Part shown: positions 15,585 to 30,400 of the stretch, one piece after another | How positions within the stretch are numbered: position 1 is the first letter of the stretch | How the letters are laid out: each line of letters begins with the position of its first letter | Origin: Eriocheir sinensis | Taxonomy: Eukaryota; Arthropoda; Malacostraca; Decapoda; Varunidae | Reading direction: 5' to 3' | NCBI RefSeq assembly: GCF_024679095.1 | Contig: NC_066509.1 | Span: forward strand, 19,798,737 to 19,862,736 | Length of the DNA: 64,000 bases | Notes under the pieces: model-generated | Told to the model about the DNA's origin: nothing | Databases searched by the model: none | The model's input: only the letters and a program-made list of their open reading frames with translations | Program-made: the position numbers and the translations under genes

Positions 15585-16008
15585 TTAACCAGACCTCATC
15601 TCGATTATGCGGTTCAGTGCTGTCCCCTTTACTATAGAATGGACACCAGTATGTTAGAATATTTGCAGAGGAGGATGACAAGGGACTCACGAGCTGAGAA
15701 TATTAAATGTGCATCCTCTGGAAAGGCGAAGGGCGCGAGGAGGCTTGTTCGAAGTTTATAAATGGATGAAGGGCTGCAATGAGGGTGATGTCAATAAGTT
15801 TCTGGTGGTAAGAGATAAAGGTAAGACACTTAGTAATATGTTTAAGTTGGATGGATTCATAATTAACAAGGATGTGGACTAGTACTGGTTTACAAATAGA
15901 GTGGTGGATGAGTGGAACAAGCGTGGCAGTCATGTGATGAGTGCCAATAGGACCTTTAAAAAGAGGCCAGATACATTCTTAGATAGTGTAAACTTTATAT
16001 CCTCTTGC
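15585..16008 (+). pseudogene. Reverse transcriptase C-terminal fragment of another CR1-like element (family D)
   Basis: Reading from 15585 gives LTRPHLDYAVQCCPLYYR...LEYLQRRMTR. After a frame change near 15715 it continues as LERRRARGGLFEVYKWMKG, then YWFTNRVVDEWN and ANRTFKKRPDTFLD up to about 16000. These are the standard thumb and tail motifs of CR1-like reverse transcriptases; the family A copy reads HLEYAVHFWSPRH, SLEKRRLRGKLIECFKILNG and VVREWNKLP at the same places. There is an in-frame TAG before YWFTN and at least one indel. The upstream catalytic domains are missing, as expected for a 5'-truncated copy. Confidence 0.75.
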
Positions 16009-16284
16009 AGACTCCTTACGTTCCTATAATCTCACGTTCTTATATCTGTGTTACATTTCCTCTGCCCCAGCCCAAACCTTTCCTCCCTTTTCACTCCTTC
16101 CACCCACAAGAACTACCCACCCCTCGTCTGTAAGTGCTAGATCCGTCCTCAAGCACATGTAGCTTCCCCTTACACGGCTTTGTATCCCACGGCTCTGCGT
16201 CTCACGGCCTTCTCTCACACGTTTGTCGCAGCAGTCCAGAAGTTCCCGTTGACATGTTATATGGCCTGAGAGTGAGGGAGGGAG

Positions 16285-16286
<2 letters not shown>

Positions 16287-16374
<88 letters not shown>
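16287..16374. repeat. GA microsatellite
   Basis: About 43 GA units. Confidence 0.95.
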
Positions 16375-16377
<3 letters not shown>

Positions 16378-16424
16378 TGTCATAAGAATTCCAGGTCTAG
16401 TGCGTGGAGAGAAAGAAGAGATGC

Positions 16425-18020
<1,596 letters not shown>

Positions 18021-18183
18021 AAGAAAGGCTGGAGGTTGTCACGGGAATGGCTGCTGCTGTAAATGGGAATGTGCTTTTTTCTTCATCTTTTTCTTTCCGT
18101 CGCTTCATCACTTCTCCCCGACGCGAGTGTTGCGCTACTCTGCCTGATTGATCACCGCTCGAATGTGCCGCCGGAACATTTTG

Positions 18184-18355
18184 AAATCACCTCCACCACC
18201 ATCACCACCACCACCACCACCACTTTCATCATCAGCACCACCTCTACTTTCACCATCAACAACAACTACAGCACAACCACCACCACTACCACCACCACCA
18301 CCACAACAACCACCACTTTCATCATCACCACCACCTCGGTTCTGGCGTTCATAAA
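18184..18355. repeat. ACC-rich minisatellite, left of the A2 insertion
   Basis: CCACCA/ATCATC-rich repeat containing the block TTTCACCATCAACAACAACT. The same block recurs at 20570 and about 20650, on the other side of the A2 element, so A2 sits inside an array with a period of roughly 80 bp. Confidence 0.8.
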
Positions 18356-18366
18356 TTAGTGCGCGT

Positions 18367-20566
18367 CGACATTAGAGCTCAATCATCAGTGACTGAAAAT
18401 AAAGTAAGTGCCCAATTTCAAAAGAGCTAACTTCGTAGAAATCCGATAAAAACTAACAGAAATACAACTATCAGATGACGACAACGTAGATGAAGCCTGG
18501 CTGCCTTAAAAATCACTTACTCACTCAGCAGAACACATTCGTCCCCTTGTGCGAGAAGCGAATTAACACTAATAAAAGCCCACCGTGGTTTAATAGCGAA
18601 ATTAAACATTCAGTCAATGAGAGAAAATTGTTTTACAGGTTAAAGAAAGAGCAAAGCACGCCCGAAAACATTAGACTTTATAATGATGCCAGGCGACGAG
18701 TAAAAAGACTAGTAGGTCAGGCAAAGCGTAGATATGAAGAAAATATTGCAGCCAACTGTAAAAATAATCCGAAATCTTTCTTCAGTTACATAAACAACAG
18801 AAAGGCAACCAAAAGTGGTACTGGACCTTTACCAACAGCGACGGTGCACTAGTGCCTGACAGCCAACACATTGCAAACCTCTTAAACAATTATTTTTCCT
18901 CGGTGTTTAATACTAACAGTCTTCCTCTCGCTACCACCAACACCAGTACTAGTGTAAATCTCGAGCATGCATTGCCTAATTTTGAAATAACAACCGATGA
19001 AGTCCTTAAAGCTCTCCATTCACTTAAAACAAATAAAAGTCTCGGACCCGACAAAGTATATCCTATACTGCTTAAAGAAACAAAAAGAGCGAAATACTCT
19101 CCTCCCTTACTAGCGTATTCAATATGTCCTTGCGACAAGGCATCGTCCCTTCGGATTGGAAAAAGGCTAACGTGACACCGATTTTTAAGAAAGGAGACAA
19201 AAAATACCAGGTAACTACCGACCCATTAGTCTAACTTCAATTGTAGGTAAGCTACTCGAGAGCATAATTAGAGACAAAATTGTGAGTTACCTCGAAAGCC
19301 ACTCATTAATTGGGGATTCACAACATGGCTTCCGTAACAAAAGATACTGCCTGTCAAACCTACTGACCTTTTATAACGATCTCTTCTCAATTTATGACGT
19401 AACCAAATCAGTGGACGTAGTCTATCTTGATTTCCAGAAAGCGTTTGATAAAGTCCAACATCATAAATTACTTTACAAATTAAAGCAAAAGGCATTGACG
19501 GTCAAGTAAACCAATGAATCGCGAATTGGCTGAGCAACAGACAACAAAGAGTTGTCATTGACGGATTTAACTCAGAGGGGGCGCCGGTCACTAGTGGCGT
19601 CCCTCAGGGCTCGGTTCTTGGCCCAGTGCTCTTCATTATTTACATCAACGACGTGGATGTTCAGCATTAGTAAATTTGCAGACGACACAAAGATTGGTAA
19701 CTCGGTTCTTACTGACGAAGACAGGCAAAGCCTCCAAGAGGATTTGCACAAAATTTCAGCTTGGTCGGATAAATGGGAGATGCCCTTTAACGTAGATAAG
19801 TGCCAGGTCCTTCAAGTTGGAACAAAAAATAAGAAGTTCGATTACGAAATACGCGGCGTTAAACTCACAAGCGTTCAATGCGTTAAGGACCTGGGGATTA
19901 AAATTCTCAAATTCTCACATCAATGCATCGATGCAGCAAATAAAGCGAACAGAATGTTGGGCTTCATTAAAAGAAACTTTTTATTCAAGAATAAAGATGT
20001 AATACTTCCGCTCTACAATAGTTTAGTCAGAACCCACTTGGAATATGCGGTACATTTTTGGTCTCCCCGCCATGCAAAGGACATTGCTAAACTAGAAGGT
20101 GTTCAGCGTCGAGCAACAAGCATGATCCCTTCCTTGCGCAACAAATCCTACGAAGAAAGGCTTTCCACCCTTAACATGTTCTCTCTTGAGAAGCGTCGCC
20201 TCCGAGGAAAACTGATCGAATGTTTTAAAATACTTAATGGTTTCACGAATGTAGACAGAACAAAATTGTTTATGATCGATGACACTTTGCGAACGAGGAA
20301 CAATGGCACAAAACTCAAATGTAGACAAGTAAATTCAGACTGCACCAAAGTTTTCTTCACCAACGTTGTAGTGCGAGAATGGAATAAGCTCCCACCATCA
20401 GTGGTCCAGTGTAACACGATTGACTCCTTTAAAAACAAGCTCGACCGTCACTTCCTTGAACTTAATATTAACAAGAGTAGAAAAGCAACGTTTTGGAGCC
20501 ATCTGATTAATGTAAAATCACTTAGGTCTGTGTGGTCTGATGTTCTAAGTAAATCTATGTAAATCT
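18367..20566 (+). mobile_element. 5'-truncated CR1-like retrotransposon (copy A2)
   Basis: The sequence begins in the last endonuclease block (GACATTAGAGCTCAATCATC) and continues through the RT to the 3' terminus ...TAAATCTATGTAAATCTA. There is no poly(A); it ends in two copies of a CTATGTAAAT-like unit, as CR1-type elements do. It is closely related to the elements at 26226-30400 and 54400-58531 but lacks their 133-bp insertion. Sequence 64000, the last base of the window, aligns to position 20515 inside this element's 3' end. Confidence 0.85.
18490..20562 (+). pseudogene. Reverse transcriptase of copy A2, four frame segments
   Basis: Segments 18490-18852, 18852-19175, 19282-19509 and 19552-20562 join into one degraded RT. 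Visible blocks are CEKRINTNKSPPWFN, LGPDKVYPILLKE, VVYLDFQKAFDKV (motif A), and KFADDTKIG (motif C, catalytic Asp pair intact, near 19671-19700). The C-terminal tail is HLEYAVHFWSPRH and VVREWNKLPPSVV, ending at TAA 20560-20562. A deletion of about 14 bases before FADD, compared with the 26-kb copy, removes the VGLNNR stretch and shifts the frame. The last 336-codon segment is uninterrupted through the thumb and tail. Confidence 0.8.
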
Positions 20567-21062
20567 ATTTTCACCATCAACAACAACTACTACACAACCA
20601 CCATCAACACCACCACCGGCACTTTCATCATCACCACCACCTCTACTCTCACCATCAACAACAACTACAACACAACCACCACCACTACCAGCAGTACCCC
20701 ATTCACTGCCAGAAATATCATCACCTAAATTACTTTCATCGCCATTTTTCTTCACTATGGCTACCTCCATCGACGTTATCTATCTCATTATCATTATCAA
20801 TATAATTACCATTTGTATCATCCCACCATTATCATAATTATCACCATCACCATCTCTGCTCCACCTCCATCACGACCCCTGTCAACACCACCACCGCCAC
20901 CATTATCATCACCACCTCTAATAATATTGTCGTCTATCATAATCGTCATCACCATCATTATCACCCATACCAACCCACCCACGACCACCACCACCACCAT
21001 CACTACTACTATTACTGTCACTACCATTACTACTACTACTACTACTACCACCACCACAGTAT
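20567..21062. repeat. ACC/ATC/ACT-rich repeats, outer edge of the left palindrome arm
   Basis: Continuation of the ACC-rich minisatellite (20570-20700), a short unique piece, and trinucleotide-rich DNA (20815-21062). The inverted counterpart is 63456-63955. Confidence 0.8.
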
Positions 21063-22758
<1,696 letters not shown>

Positions 22759-22885
22759 GCGCGGCGTCCGTAGAGGAGGAGGCTGCCGGCCCTGGCCCAG
22801 TCAAGGAGCAGGCCGGCGACACTTTCGCGGAAGGGGCCTCCCCCACTGCCCCTTCGTCCCGAAACATTCCGTTACTTAGACGTCC
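22759..22885. repeat. Module M, copy 1 (GC-rich unit preceding a CGTAAAC array)
   Basis: The block from GCGCGGCGTCCGTAGAGGAG to the GTGAACAA start of the array recurs, slightly shorter, at 24445-24550. Each copy is directly followed by a CGTAAAC-type array, so module and array were duplicated together. Confidence 0.8.
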
Positions 22886-23240
22886 GTGAACAAAGCGCCC
22901 GTAAACGATGCGAAACACGTAAACAATGCGAAACACGTACACAATGCGCCGTAAACGATGCGAAACACATAAATAATGCGAAAAACGTTCTCAATGCGCC
23001 CGTAAACGATGCGAAACACGTAAATAATGCGAAAAACGTTCTCAATGCGCCCGTAAACGATGCGAAACACGTAAATAATGCGAAAAACGTTCTCAATGCG
23101 CCCGTAAACGATGCGAAACACGTAAACGATACGAAACACGTAAATTGTGCGAAAAACGTACTCAATGCGCCCGTAAACGATTCGAAACACGTAAACGATG
23201 CGAAACACGTAAACGATGCGAGAAACGTACACAATGCGAC
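22886..23240. repeat. CGTAAAC minisatellite array 1, 51-bp higher-order unit
   Basis: The basic units are 15-18 bp. In the middle of the array they are arranged as an 18+18+15 triplet: CGTAAACGATGCGAAACA, CGTAAATAATGCGAAAAA, CGTTCTCAATGCGCC. The triplet is repeated three to four times. All unit lengths are multiples of three, which gives spurious long frames (F-A-S-F-T-type repeats). The counterpart is 61393-61755. Confidence 0.9.
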
Positions 23241-23337
23241 CGTAGACGAGACTAAACTCGTTAAGTAGAGGACTCAGCCAAAATGAAATACGACTCAGCA
23301 CAAGAAACCCAAACACCCTTGACTCAGTCACCTCAAA

Positions 23338-23972
23338 TAACCCAAAACGAGGTGGGTGGGTGAGTGGGTTGGTGGGCGGGTGTGGAGGAGGAGGGGAGGG
23401 AGGGGAGGGGGGAGAGGTGGGTGGGTGTATTGGTGGGTCTAGGTCAGGAGGGCAGGAGGAGGAGGCCATGGAGGTTCACAGTGGGGTAGGTCTATGCAAG
23501 CTACCTTCCCGCTCACCTCCCTACCTCCCTACCTACCAGCCTGCCAACCAACCTCCCTCGCCCCCTGCCTCTCTCTCACCACGCCTGCCTACCATCCTCC
23601 CCGCCCACTTGCGAACCTGCAACACACCTCCCTGAAAACACACTGGCTGGAACACACATAAACACAGCCCAAACGAAGTGGGTGGGTGAGTGGGTTGGTG
23701 GGGGTGTGGAAGGAAAGGGGAGGGAGGGGAGGGATATCGGTGGGTGAGTGGGTGGGTATAGGTAAGGAGGGCAGGAGGAGAGGAGGGGCATAGAGGTTCG
23801 CAGTGGGGGTAGGTCTATGCTAGCTACCTTCCCGCTCACCTCCCTCTTTCCCCTCCTACCTACCTCCCTACCTACCAGCCTGCCTACCACCCTCCCTCGC
23901 TCCCTGCCTCTCTCCCGCCACGCCTGCCTACCATCCTACCCGCCCACTTGCGAACCTGCAACACACCTCCCT
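23338..23972. repeat. Duplicated G-rich/C-rich block, two copies of about 320 bp
   Basis: Copy 1 (23338-23660) and copy 2 (23665-23985) each start with ACGARGTGGGTGGGTGAGTG. Each continues with GGGAGGG runs and a 'TATGCWAGCTACCTTCCCGC' segment, then C-rich TCCCTACCT repeats, and ends with CCACTTGCGAACCTGCAACA. G-run density could support quadruplex formation. Confidence 0.8.
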
Positions 23973-24444
23973 CAAAAGACACTGACTGGCACACAAAAAC
24001 ACAAGACTGAGTCCCTCAAAACACACTGACTGGCACACAAAAACACAAGACTGAGTAAATTAAAAACACACTGACTGGCACACACAAACACAAGACTGAG
24101 TCCGTTAAAAACACACTGACTTGCACACAAAATCACACGACTGAGTCCATTAAAAACACTGACTGGCACACAAAAACACAAGACTAAATCCATTAAAAAC
24201 ACACTGACTGGCACACAAAAACACAAAACTGAGTCCATTAAAAACACACTGACTGGCACACAAAAACACAAGACTGAGTCCATTAAAAACACACTGACTG
24301 GCACACAAAAACACAGGACTGAGTCCCTCAAAACACACTGACTGGCACACAAAAACACTAGACTGAGTCCCTCAAAACACACTGACTGGCACACAAAAAC
24401 ACAAGACTAAGTCCATTAAAAACACACTGACTGGCACACAAAAC
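23973..24444. repeat. 45-bp minisatellite (CACTGACTGGCACACAAAAA unit), about 10 copies
   Basis: The unit contains CACTGACTGGCACACAAAAA and CACAAGACTGAGTCCATTAA. Several copies differ by the TCCCTCAAAAC variant instead of TCCATTAAAAAC. The 45-bp period is in frame and explains the Cys-Ala-Ser-Gln-Cys-Val repeat frames on the minus strand. The counterpart is 60254-60712. Confidence 0.9.
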
Positions 24445-24550
24445 GCGCGGGGTCCGAAGAGGAGGAGGCTGCCGGGCCTGGCCCAGTCGAGGAGCAGGCC
24501 TCCCCCGCTGCCCCTCGTCCCGAGACATTCCGTTACTAAGACGCCCGTGA
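24445..24550. repeat. Module M, copy 2
   Basis: Second copy of the GC-rich unit (GCGCGGGGTCCGAAGAGGAG ... CATTCCGTTACTAAGACG) introducing array 2. Relative to copy 1 it lacks the GGCGACACTTTCGCGGAAGG piece. Confidence 0.8.
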
Positions 24551-25075
24551 ACAATGCGCCCGTAAACGATGCGAAACACGTGAACAATGCGCCCGTAAAC
24601 GATGCGAAACACGTAAACGATGCGTCCGTAAACGATGCGAAAAACGTAAACAATACGTCCGTAAACGATGCGAAAACGTAAAAGATGCGAAAAACATAAA
24701 CAATGCGACCGTAAACGATGCGAAAAACGTAAACGATGCGAAAAACGTAAACAATGCGACCGTTAACGATGCGAAAACGTAAACGATGCGAAAACGTAAA
24801 TAATGCGACCGTAAACGATGCGAAACACGTAAATGATGCGAAAACGTAAACATTGCGACCGTAAACGATGCGAAAACGTAAAAATGCGAAAAAGGTAAAC
24901 AATGCGACCGTAAACGATGCGAAAAACGTAAACAATGCGATAACGTAAACAATGCGACCGTAAACGATGCGAAAAACGTAAACGATGCGAAAAACGTAAA
25001 CAATGGGACCGTAAACGATGCGAAAAACGTAAACAATGCGACCGTAAACGATGCGAAAAACGTAAACAATGCGGA
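24545..25075. repeat. CGTAAAC minisatellite array 2, alternating two-unit structure
   Basis: About 32 units. CGTAAACGATGCG units are followed by an A-rich linker (AAAAA or AAACA), while CGTAAACAATGCG units are followed by ACC, CCC or TCC. The two kinds mostly alternate or run as pairs. At least nine units contain GTAAACAA, the forkhead/FOXO core. The counterpart is 59640-60150, where many units carry small deletions. Confidence 0.9.
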
Positions 25076-25249
25076 TTTATGATATTCGTTGTTATTATTA
25101 TTATTATATGTGTTCCATGTGGTTCACAGTTGTATGCATGGCAGGTATGTGAAATGTTTTCCCCGTTTTCTTCATATTTTCCCAAGGCCGTGTTAAAGAA
25201 AACGGGACACTGGCCGTGGCCTGCTGCGCTCACTCAAGGTCAGGTCAAG

Positions 25250-25252
<3 letters not shown>

Positions 25253-25303
<51 letters not shown>

Positions 25304-25350
25304 AACACACACACACACACACACACAAACACAAACACACACACACACAC
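25253..25350. repeat. CA microsatellite, left arm
   Basis: About 49 CA units with AAACACAAAC interruptions. The right counterpart is 59372-59469. Confidence 0.95.
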
Positions 25351-26230
<880 letters not shown>

Positions 26231-26338
26231 CATAGAAAATCAGATCACACAGACCCCAAGGTCCAGACGAGGTGGTCTGTCCTTAAACCTAAGTGATTTT
26301 ACATTAATCAGATGGCTCCAAAACGTTGCTTTTCTACT

Positions 26339-28500
26339 CTAGTTAATATTAAGTTGAAGGAAGTGACGGTCGAGCTTGTTTTTAAAGGAGTCAATCGTGT
26401 TACACTGGACCACTGATGGTGGGAGCTTGTTCCATTCTCGCACTACAACGTTGGTGAAGAAAAATTTGGTGCAGTCTGAATTTACTTGTCTACATTTGAG
26501 TTTTGTGCCATTGTTCCTCGTTCGCAAAGTGTCATCGATCATAAACAATTTTGTTCTGTCTACATTCATGAAACCATTAAGTATTTTAAAACATTCGATC
26601 AGTTTTCCTCGGAGGCGACGTTTCTCAAGAGAGAACATGTTAAGGGTGGAAAGCCTTTCTTCGTAGGATTTGTTGCGCAAGGAAGGGATCATTTTTGTTG
26701 CTCGACGCTGAACACCTTCTAGTTTAGCAATGTCCTTTGCATGGTGGGGAGACCAAAATTGTACCGCATATTCCAAGTGGGTTCTGACTAAACTATTGTA
26801 GAGCAGAAGTATTACATCTTTATTCTTTATTTATTTATTTTTTTTTTTTTTACAGCTAAGGAGACAGCTCAAGGGCGCAAAGAAAAAAGAAAAAGAAAAA
26901 AAAGGCCCGCTACTCACTGCTCCCGAACAGAGGTTAAAGGAGTGTCCAAAATCAGAGGTTAATAAAAAGTTTATTTTAATGAAGCCCAACATTCTGTTCG
27001 CTTTATTTGCTGCATCGATGCATTGATGTGAGAATTTGAGGTTTGACGCGATTTTAATCCCCAGGTCCTTAACGCATTGAACGCTTGTGAATTTAACGCC
27101 GCGTATTTCGTAATCGAACTTCTTGTTTTTTTATTCCAACTTGAAGGACCTGGCACTTGTCTACGTTAAAGGGCATCTCCCATTTATCCGACCAAGCTGA
27201 AATTTTGTGCAAATCCTCTTGGAGGCTTTGCCTGTCTTCGTCAGTGAGAACCGAGTTACCAATCTTTGTGTCATCTGCAAAGTTACTAATGCGATTATTG
27301 AGTCCAACATCCACGTCGTTGATGTAAATAATAAAGAGCACTGGGCCAAGAACCAAGGCCTGAGGGACGCCACTAGTGACCGGCACCCACTCTGAGTTAA
27401 ATCCGTCAATCACACCTCTTTGTTGTCTGTTGCTCAACCAATTCGCGATCCATTGGTTTACTTGACCGTCAATGCCTATTTGCTTTAATTTATAAAGTAA
27501 TTTATGATGTGGGACTTTATCAAACGCTTTCTGGAAATCAAGATAGACTACGTCCACTGATTTGGTTATGTCAGAAATTGAGAAGAGATCGTTATAAAAG
27601 GTCAGTAGGTTTGACAGGCAGGATCTTTTGTTACGGAGGCCATTTTGTGAATCCCCAATTAATGAGTGGCTTTCGAGGTAACTCACAATTTTGTCTCTAA
27701 TTATGCTCTCGAGTAGCTTACCTACAATTGAAGTTAGACTAATGGGTCGGTAGTTACCTGGTATTTTTTTGTCTCCTTTCTTAAAAATCGGTGTCACGTT
27801 AGCCTTTTTCCAATCCGAAGGGACGATGCCTTGTCGCAAGGACATATTGAATACGATAGTGAGGGAGGAGAGTATTTCGCTCTTTGTTTCTTTCAGCAGT
27901 ATAGGATATACTTTGTCGGGTCCGGGACTTTTATTTGTTTTAAGTGAATGGAGAGCTTTAAGGACTTCATCGGTTGTTATTTCAAAATTAGGCAATGCAT
28001 GCTCGAGATTTTCACTAATACTGGTGTTGGTGGTAGCGAGAGGAAGACTGTTAGTATTAAACACCGAGGAAAAGTAATTGTTTAAGAGGTTTGCAATGTG
28101 TTGGCTGTCAGTCACTAGTGCACCGTTGCTGTTTATTAAAGGTCCAGTACCACTTTTGATCGCCTTTCTGTTGTTTATGTAACTGAAGAAAGATTTCGGA
28201 TTATTTTTTACAGTTGACTGCAATATTTTCTTCATATCTACGCTTTGCCTGACCTACTAGTCTTTTTATTCGTCGCCTGGCATCATTATAAAGTCTAATG
28301 TTTTCGGGCGTGCTTTGCTCTTTCTTTAACCTGTAAAACAATTTTCTCTTATTGACTGATTGTTTAATTTCGCTATTAAACCACGGTGGGCTTTTACTAG
28401 TGTTAATTCGCTTCTCGCACAAGGGGACGAATGTGTTCTGCTGAGTAAGTGATATTGAAGGCTTAGCCAGGCTTCATCTACGTTGTCGTCATCTAATAGT
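26339..28500 (-). pseudogene. Reverse transcriptase of copy A3 (left arm)
   Basis: Main frame 28235-27093 holds SPGPDKVYPILLKE, FKKGDKKIPGNYRPISLTS, VVYLDFQKAFDKVPHHKLL (motif A), SGVPQALVLGPVLF (motif B, with AL where GS is usual) and SNFADDTKIG (motif C). An extra A in a poly(A) run near 27130 shifts the frame after QVLQVG. The thumb is then interrupted by the insert at 26828-26961. The C-terminal frame 26776-26339 (HPSLRNKSYEERLS, VVREWNKLPPSVV) is intact. The upstream frame 28422-28201 (MCEKRINTSKSPPWFN) precedes a further frame break at a poly(A) run. The catalytic Asp residues remain. Confidence 0.8.
26828..26961 (-). mobile_element. 133-bp A-tailed retroposed fragment inside the A3 RT
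   Basis: Copy A2 lacks this segment, so it is an insertion. On the minus strand it starts AACCTCTGATTTTGGACACT, contains GAGCAGTGAGTAGCGGGCC, a pyrimidine run and GCCCTTGAGCTGTCTCC, and ends AGCTGTAAAAAAAAAAA(TAAA)n. The A-rich tail and insertion into a T/A-rich site suggest a SINE or SINE fragment. Target-site duplications are not clear. It is present at the matching place in the right arm. Confidence 0.7.
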
Positions 28501-28559
28501 TGTATTACTGTTAGTTTTTGTCGGATTTCTACGAAGTTAGCTCTTTTGATATTGGGCAC

Positions 28560-29290
28560 TTTTACTTTATTTTCAGTCACTGATGATTGAGCTCTAATGT
28601 CGCAAGAACCGAGGTGTTCTCCTACCGTGACACTACTGACTAGGTTATCTTGGGTCGTTATAACAAGGTCGAGTATATTATTTTGTCGAGTTGGCTCAGA
28701 AACCATTTGGCTTAGATAATTTTCTTCTTGAAACTCGATCATTCTATGTGAATCGCCTTCTGTACCTGAGAGTGTCGCCCAGTCGATATGGGGGAGGTTA
28801 AAGTCTCCTAATATCAGTTAGTCGTTGTTATTAAGTGACTGCCTTAAGACGCTGTACATTTCAAGGTCGTCATCGAGTGATTGCCCGGGAGGTCTGTAGG
28901 TGACAGATATATTTAAATTGACTTTTGCAATGTTTACTCGCACGCACAAATGTTCAACGTTACTGTTTCCCGGTGTTTTGCCAGTGGGTTGCAAATAGCT
29001 CTTGACATAAAGGGCGACGCCACCGCCTCTGCGGTTTACACGATCTTTGTTGAAGAGTCTGTAGCCATCTATGTTGTATTCGGAACTTAAATCAATATTT
29101 GTGGTGTCGATAAATGTTTCGGTTATAGCAATTATGTCAAAATTTTCTGTTAGAGCCAGACATCTCAGTTCATCAAATTTGTTTCTTAGGCTACGCGCAT
29201 TGAAACTAAGGATTTTTAAGTTATCTAGAGGCTTGGTAATAGAGGTGGTGGTACTTGCGTGATCACGGTTACGGGTTTGTTGCGATGCAC
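28560..29290 (-). pseudogene. APE-type endonuclease of copy A3 (left arm)
   Basis: Blocks on the minus strand are LSFNARSLRNKFDE, ITETFIDTTN (catalytic Glu), RRGGGVALYVKS and VTYRPPGQS. An in-frame TAA after LNNND is followed by LILGDFNLPHIDW (Asp and Asn). After TRQNNILDLVITT the final block reads GSCDIRAQSS, where related endonucleases have SDH, so the catalytic His is replaced. The stop and the changed block are shared by both arms. Confidence 0.75.
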
Positions 29291-29299
29291 GGCGTCTAT

Positions 29300-30350
29300 T
29301 TACACGGGCGGGGTGGAGGGACGTGGCTGCGACTCGTTTTTTGCTCGGATGACACGTACTGCGTCGTTGAGGAGCCTTCCGAATCTGGCTGCCCCGATGG
29401 GTGAAAGGTGCAATCCGTCCCTGTGGAAGAGCTGACTTTGTCCATAGAAATTGTCCCATGCGTTGAAGAACTCCACGTCAAGCTCCCTACAAAGAGTCTG
29501 TAAGCGGTTGTTTAGGCTGAAGGCCTTACTGAAAAAAAGTCGCTCTCCGCCCAAATCCGTGGTAGAACTCCTGAAATCAAAATGTTAGGGGATTTAGACT
29601 TATACTGCTGGATGAGCCTACGGTACTTCTCCAGGAGTTCCTCAGACCGGGTCGTGGTGACGTCGTTCGTACCTGTGTGAATAACAAACAGTGAATCATT
29701 AGTAGCCTGGGGGGAGATCTCCTCAAGAGCGTCAGTTATATCGTCGATCCCAGCACCAGGATAGCAATAGTTCCGTCTTCGACGAGGAACTCTGCCGAAG
29801 AACTCAACGACCTGCTGGCGAATCATGGAGTCACCCACCAGGAAGGTGCTCTCCTGCTCGTCCTCCTCCTCCAGAATGGCAAACCTGTTGAAGCAATGAA
29901 CTGGACAAATCGCTTGTCTGGCTGGTTTGGCTCCTCCATTCACGACGGTGAAGCCATCATGGGCGGTGCCACTAGCATCCTCTCGTTGTGTGGTGTTGTC
30001 CGCTGGTGTCGACGGTACCGCTGAGGGCAAGGGGCGGTTGGAGAAGGGTTTGGCACCACAGCAACGTTAGCCTGGATGAATTCCTGCAAGGAGGCAACAG
30101 TGCGAGAAAGCTCTATTATTTTATTCTGACCTGCTTCCATCTTCTCTTCTTGCTCCTGTAGTCTTGTCTCGAGATGCTGCCTGGTAAGAGAAAGCTCTAT
30201 TATTTTATTCTGGCCTTCTTCCATCTTCTCTTCCAGCTCCTGCAGTCTTGTCTCGAGATGCTGCCTGGAGAGACACAGTCGACAGACAGCAGAACCCCCT
30301 GAAAAAAAAGTGAGCTGAGAAGCTACCGTTACAAGTACTGCACTTCTTAG
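29300..30350 (-). pseudogene. ORF1 of copy A3: zinc finger, coiled coil, SGNH esterase (left arm)
   Basis: The position matching the ATG of copy A1 reads ATA, so the start codon is lost (ATA-GCG-TCT, then KKCSTCNGSF). The finger is C-x2-C ... C-x2-C (CSTC, then CRLC in a shifted frame). A duplicated coiled-coil segment follows (NKIIELS twice, with LETRLQEQEEKME). After a frame change, FLVGDSMIRQQVVEFFG (block I), FVIHTGTNDVTTT (block III) and, after another frame change near 29540, FHRDGLHLSPIGAARFG (block V) are all visible. All three catalytic blocks survive but lie in two frames. Confidence 0.8.
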
Positions 30351-30400
30351 ACGCTATCTTAGCTGAAATGAAAGAGATAAAACACAGAGTGAATTGGATT

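Noticed and set aside
22872..25233. Long Phe-Ala-Ser-Phe-Thr and Cys-Ala-Ser-Gln-Cys repeat proteins
   Set aside because: Explained by in-frame 15/18/51-bp and 45-bp minisatellites. Several frames and both strands are equally open.
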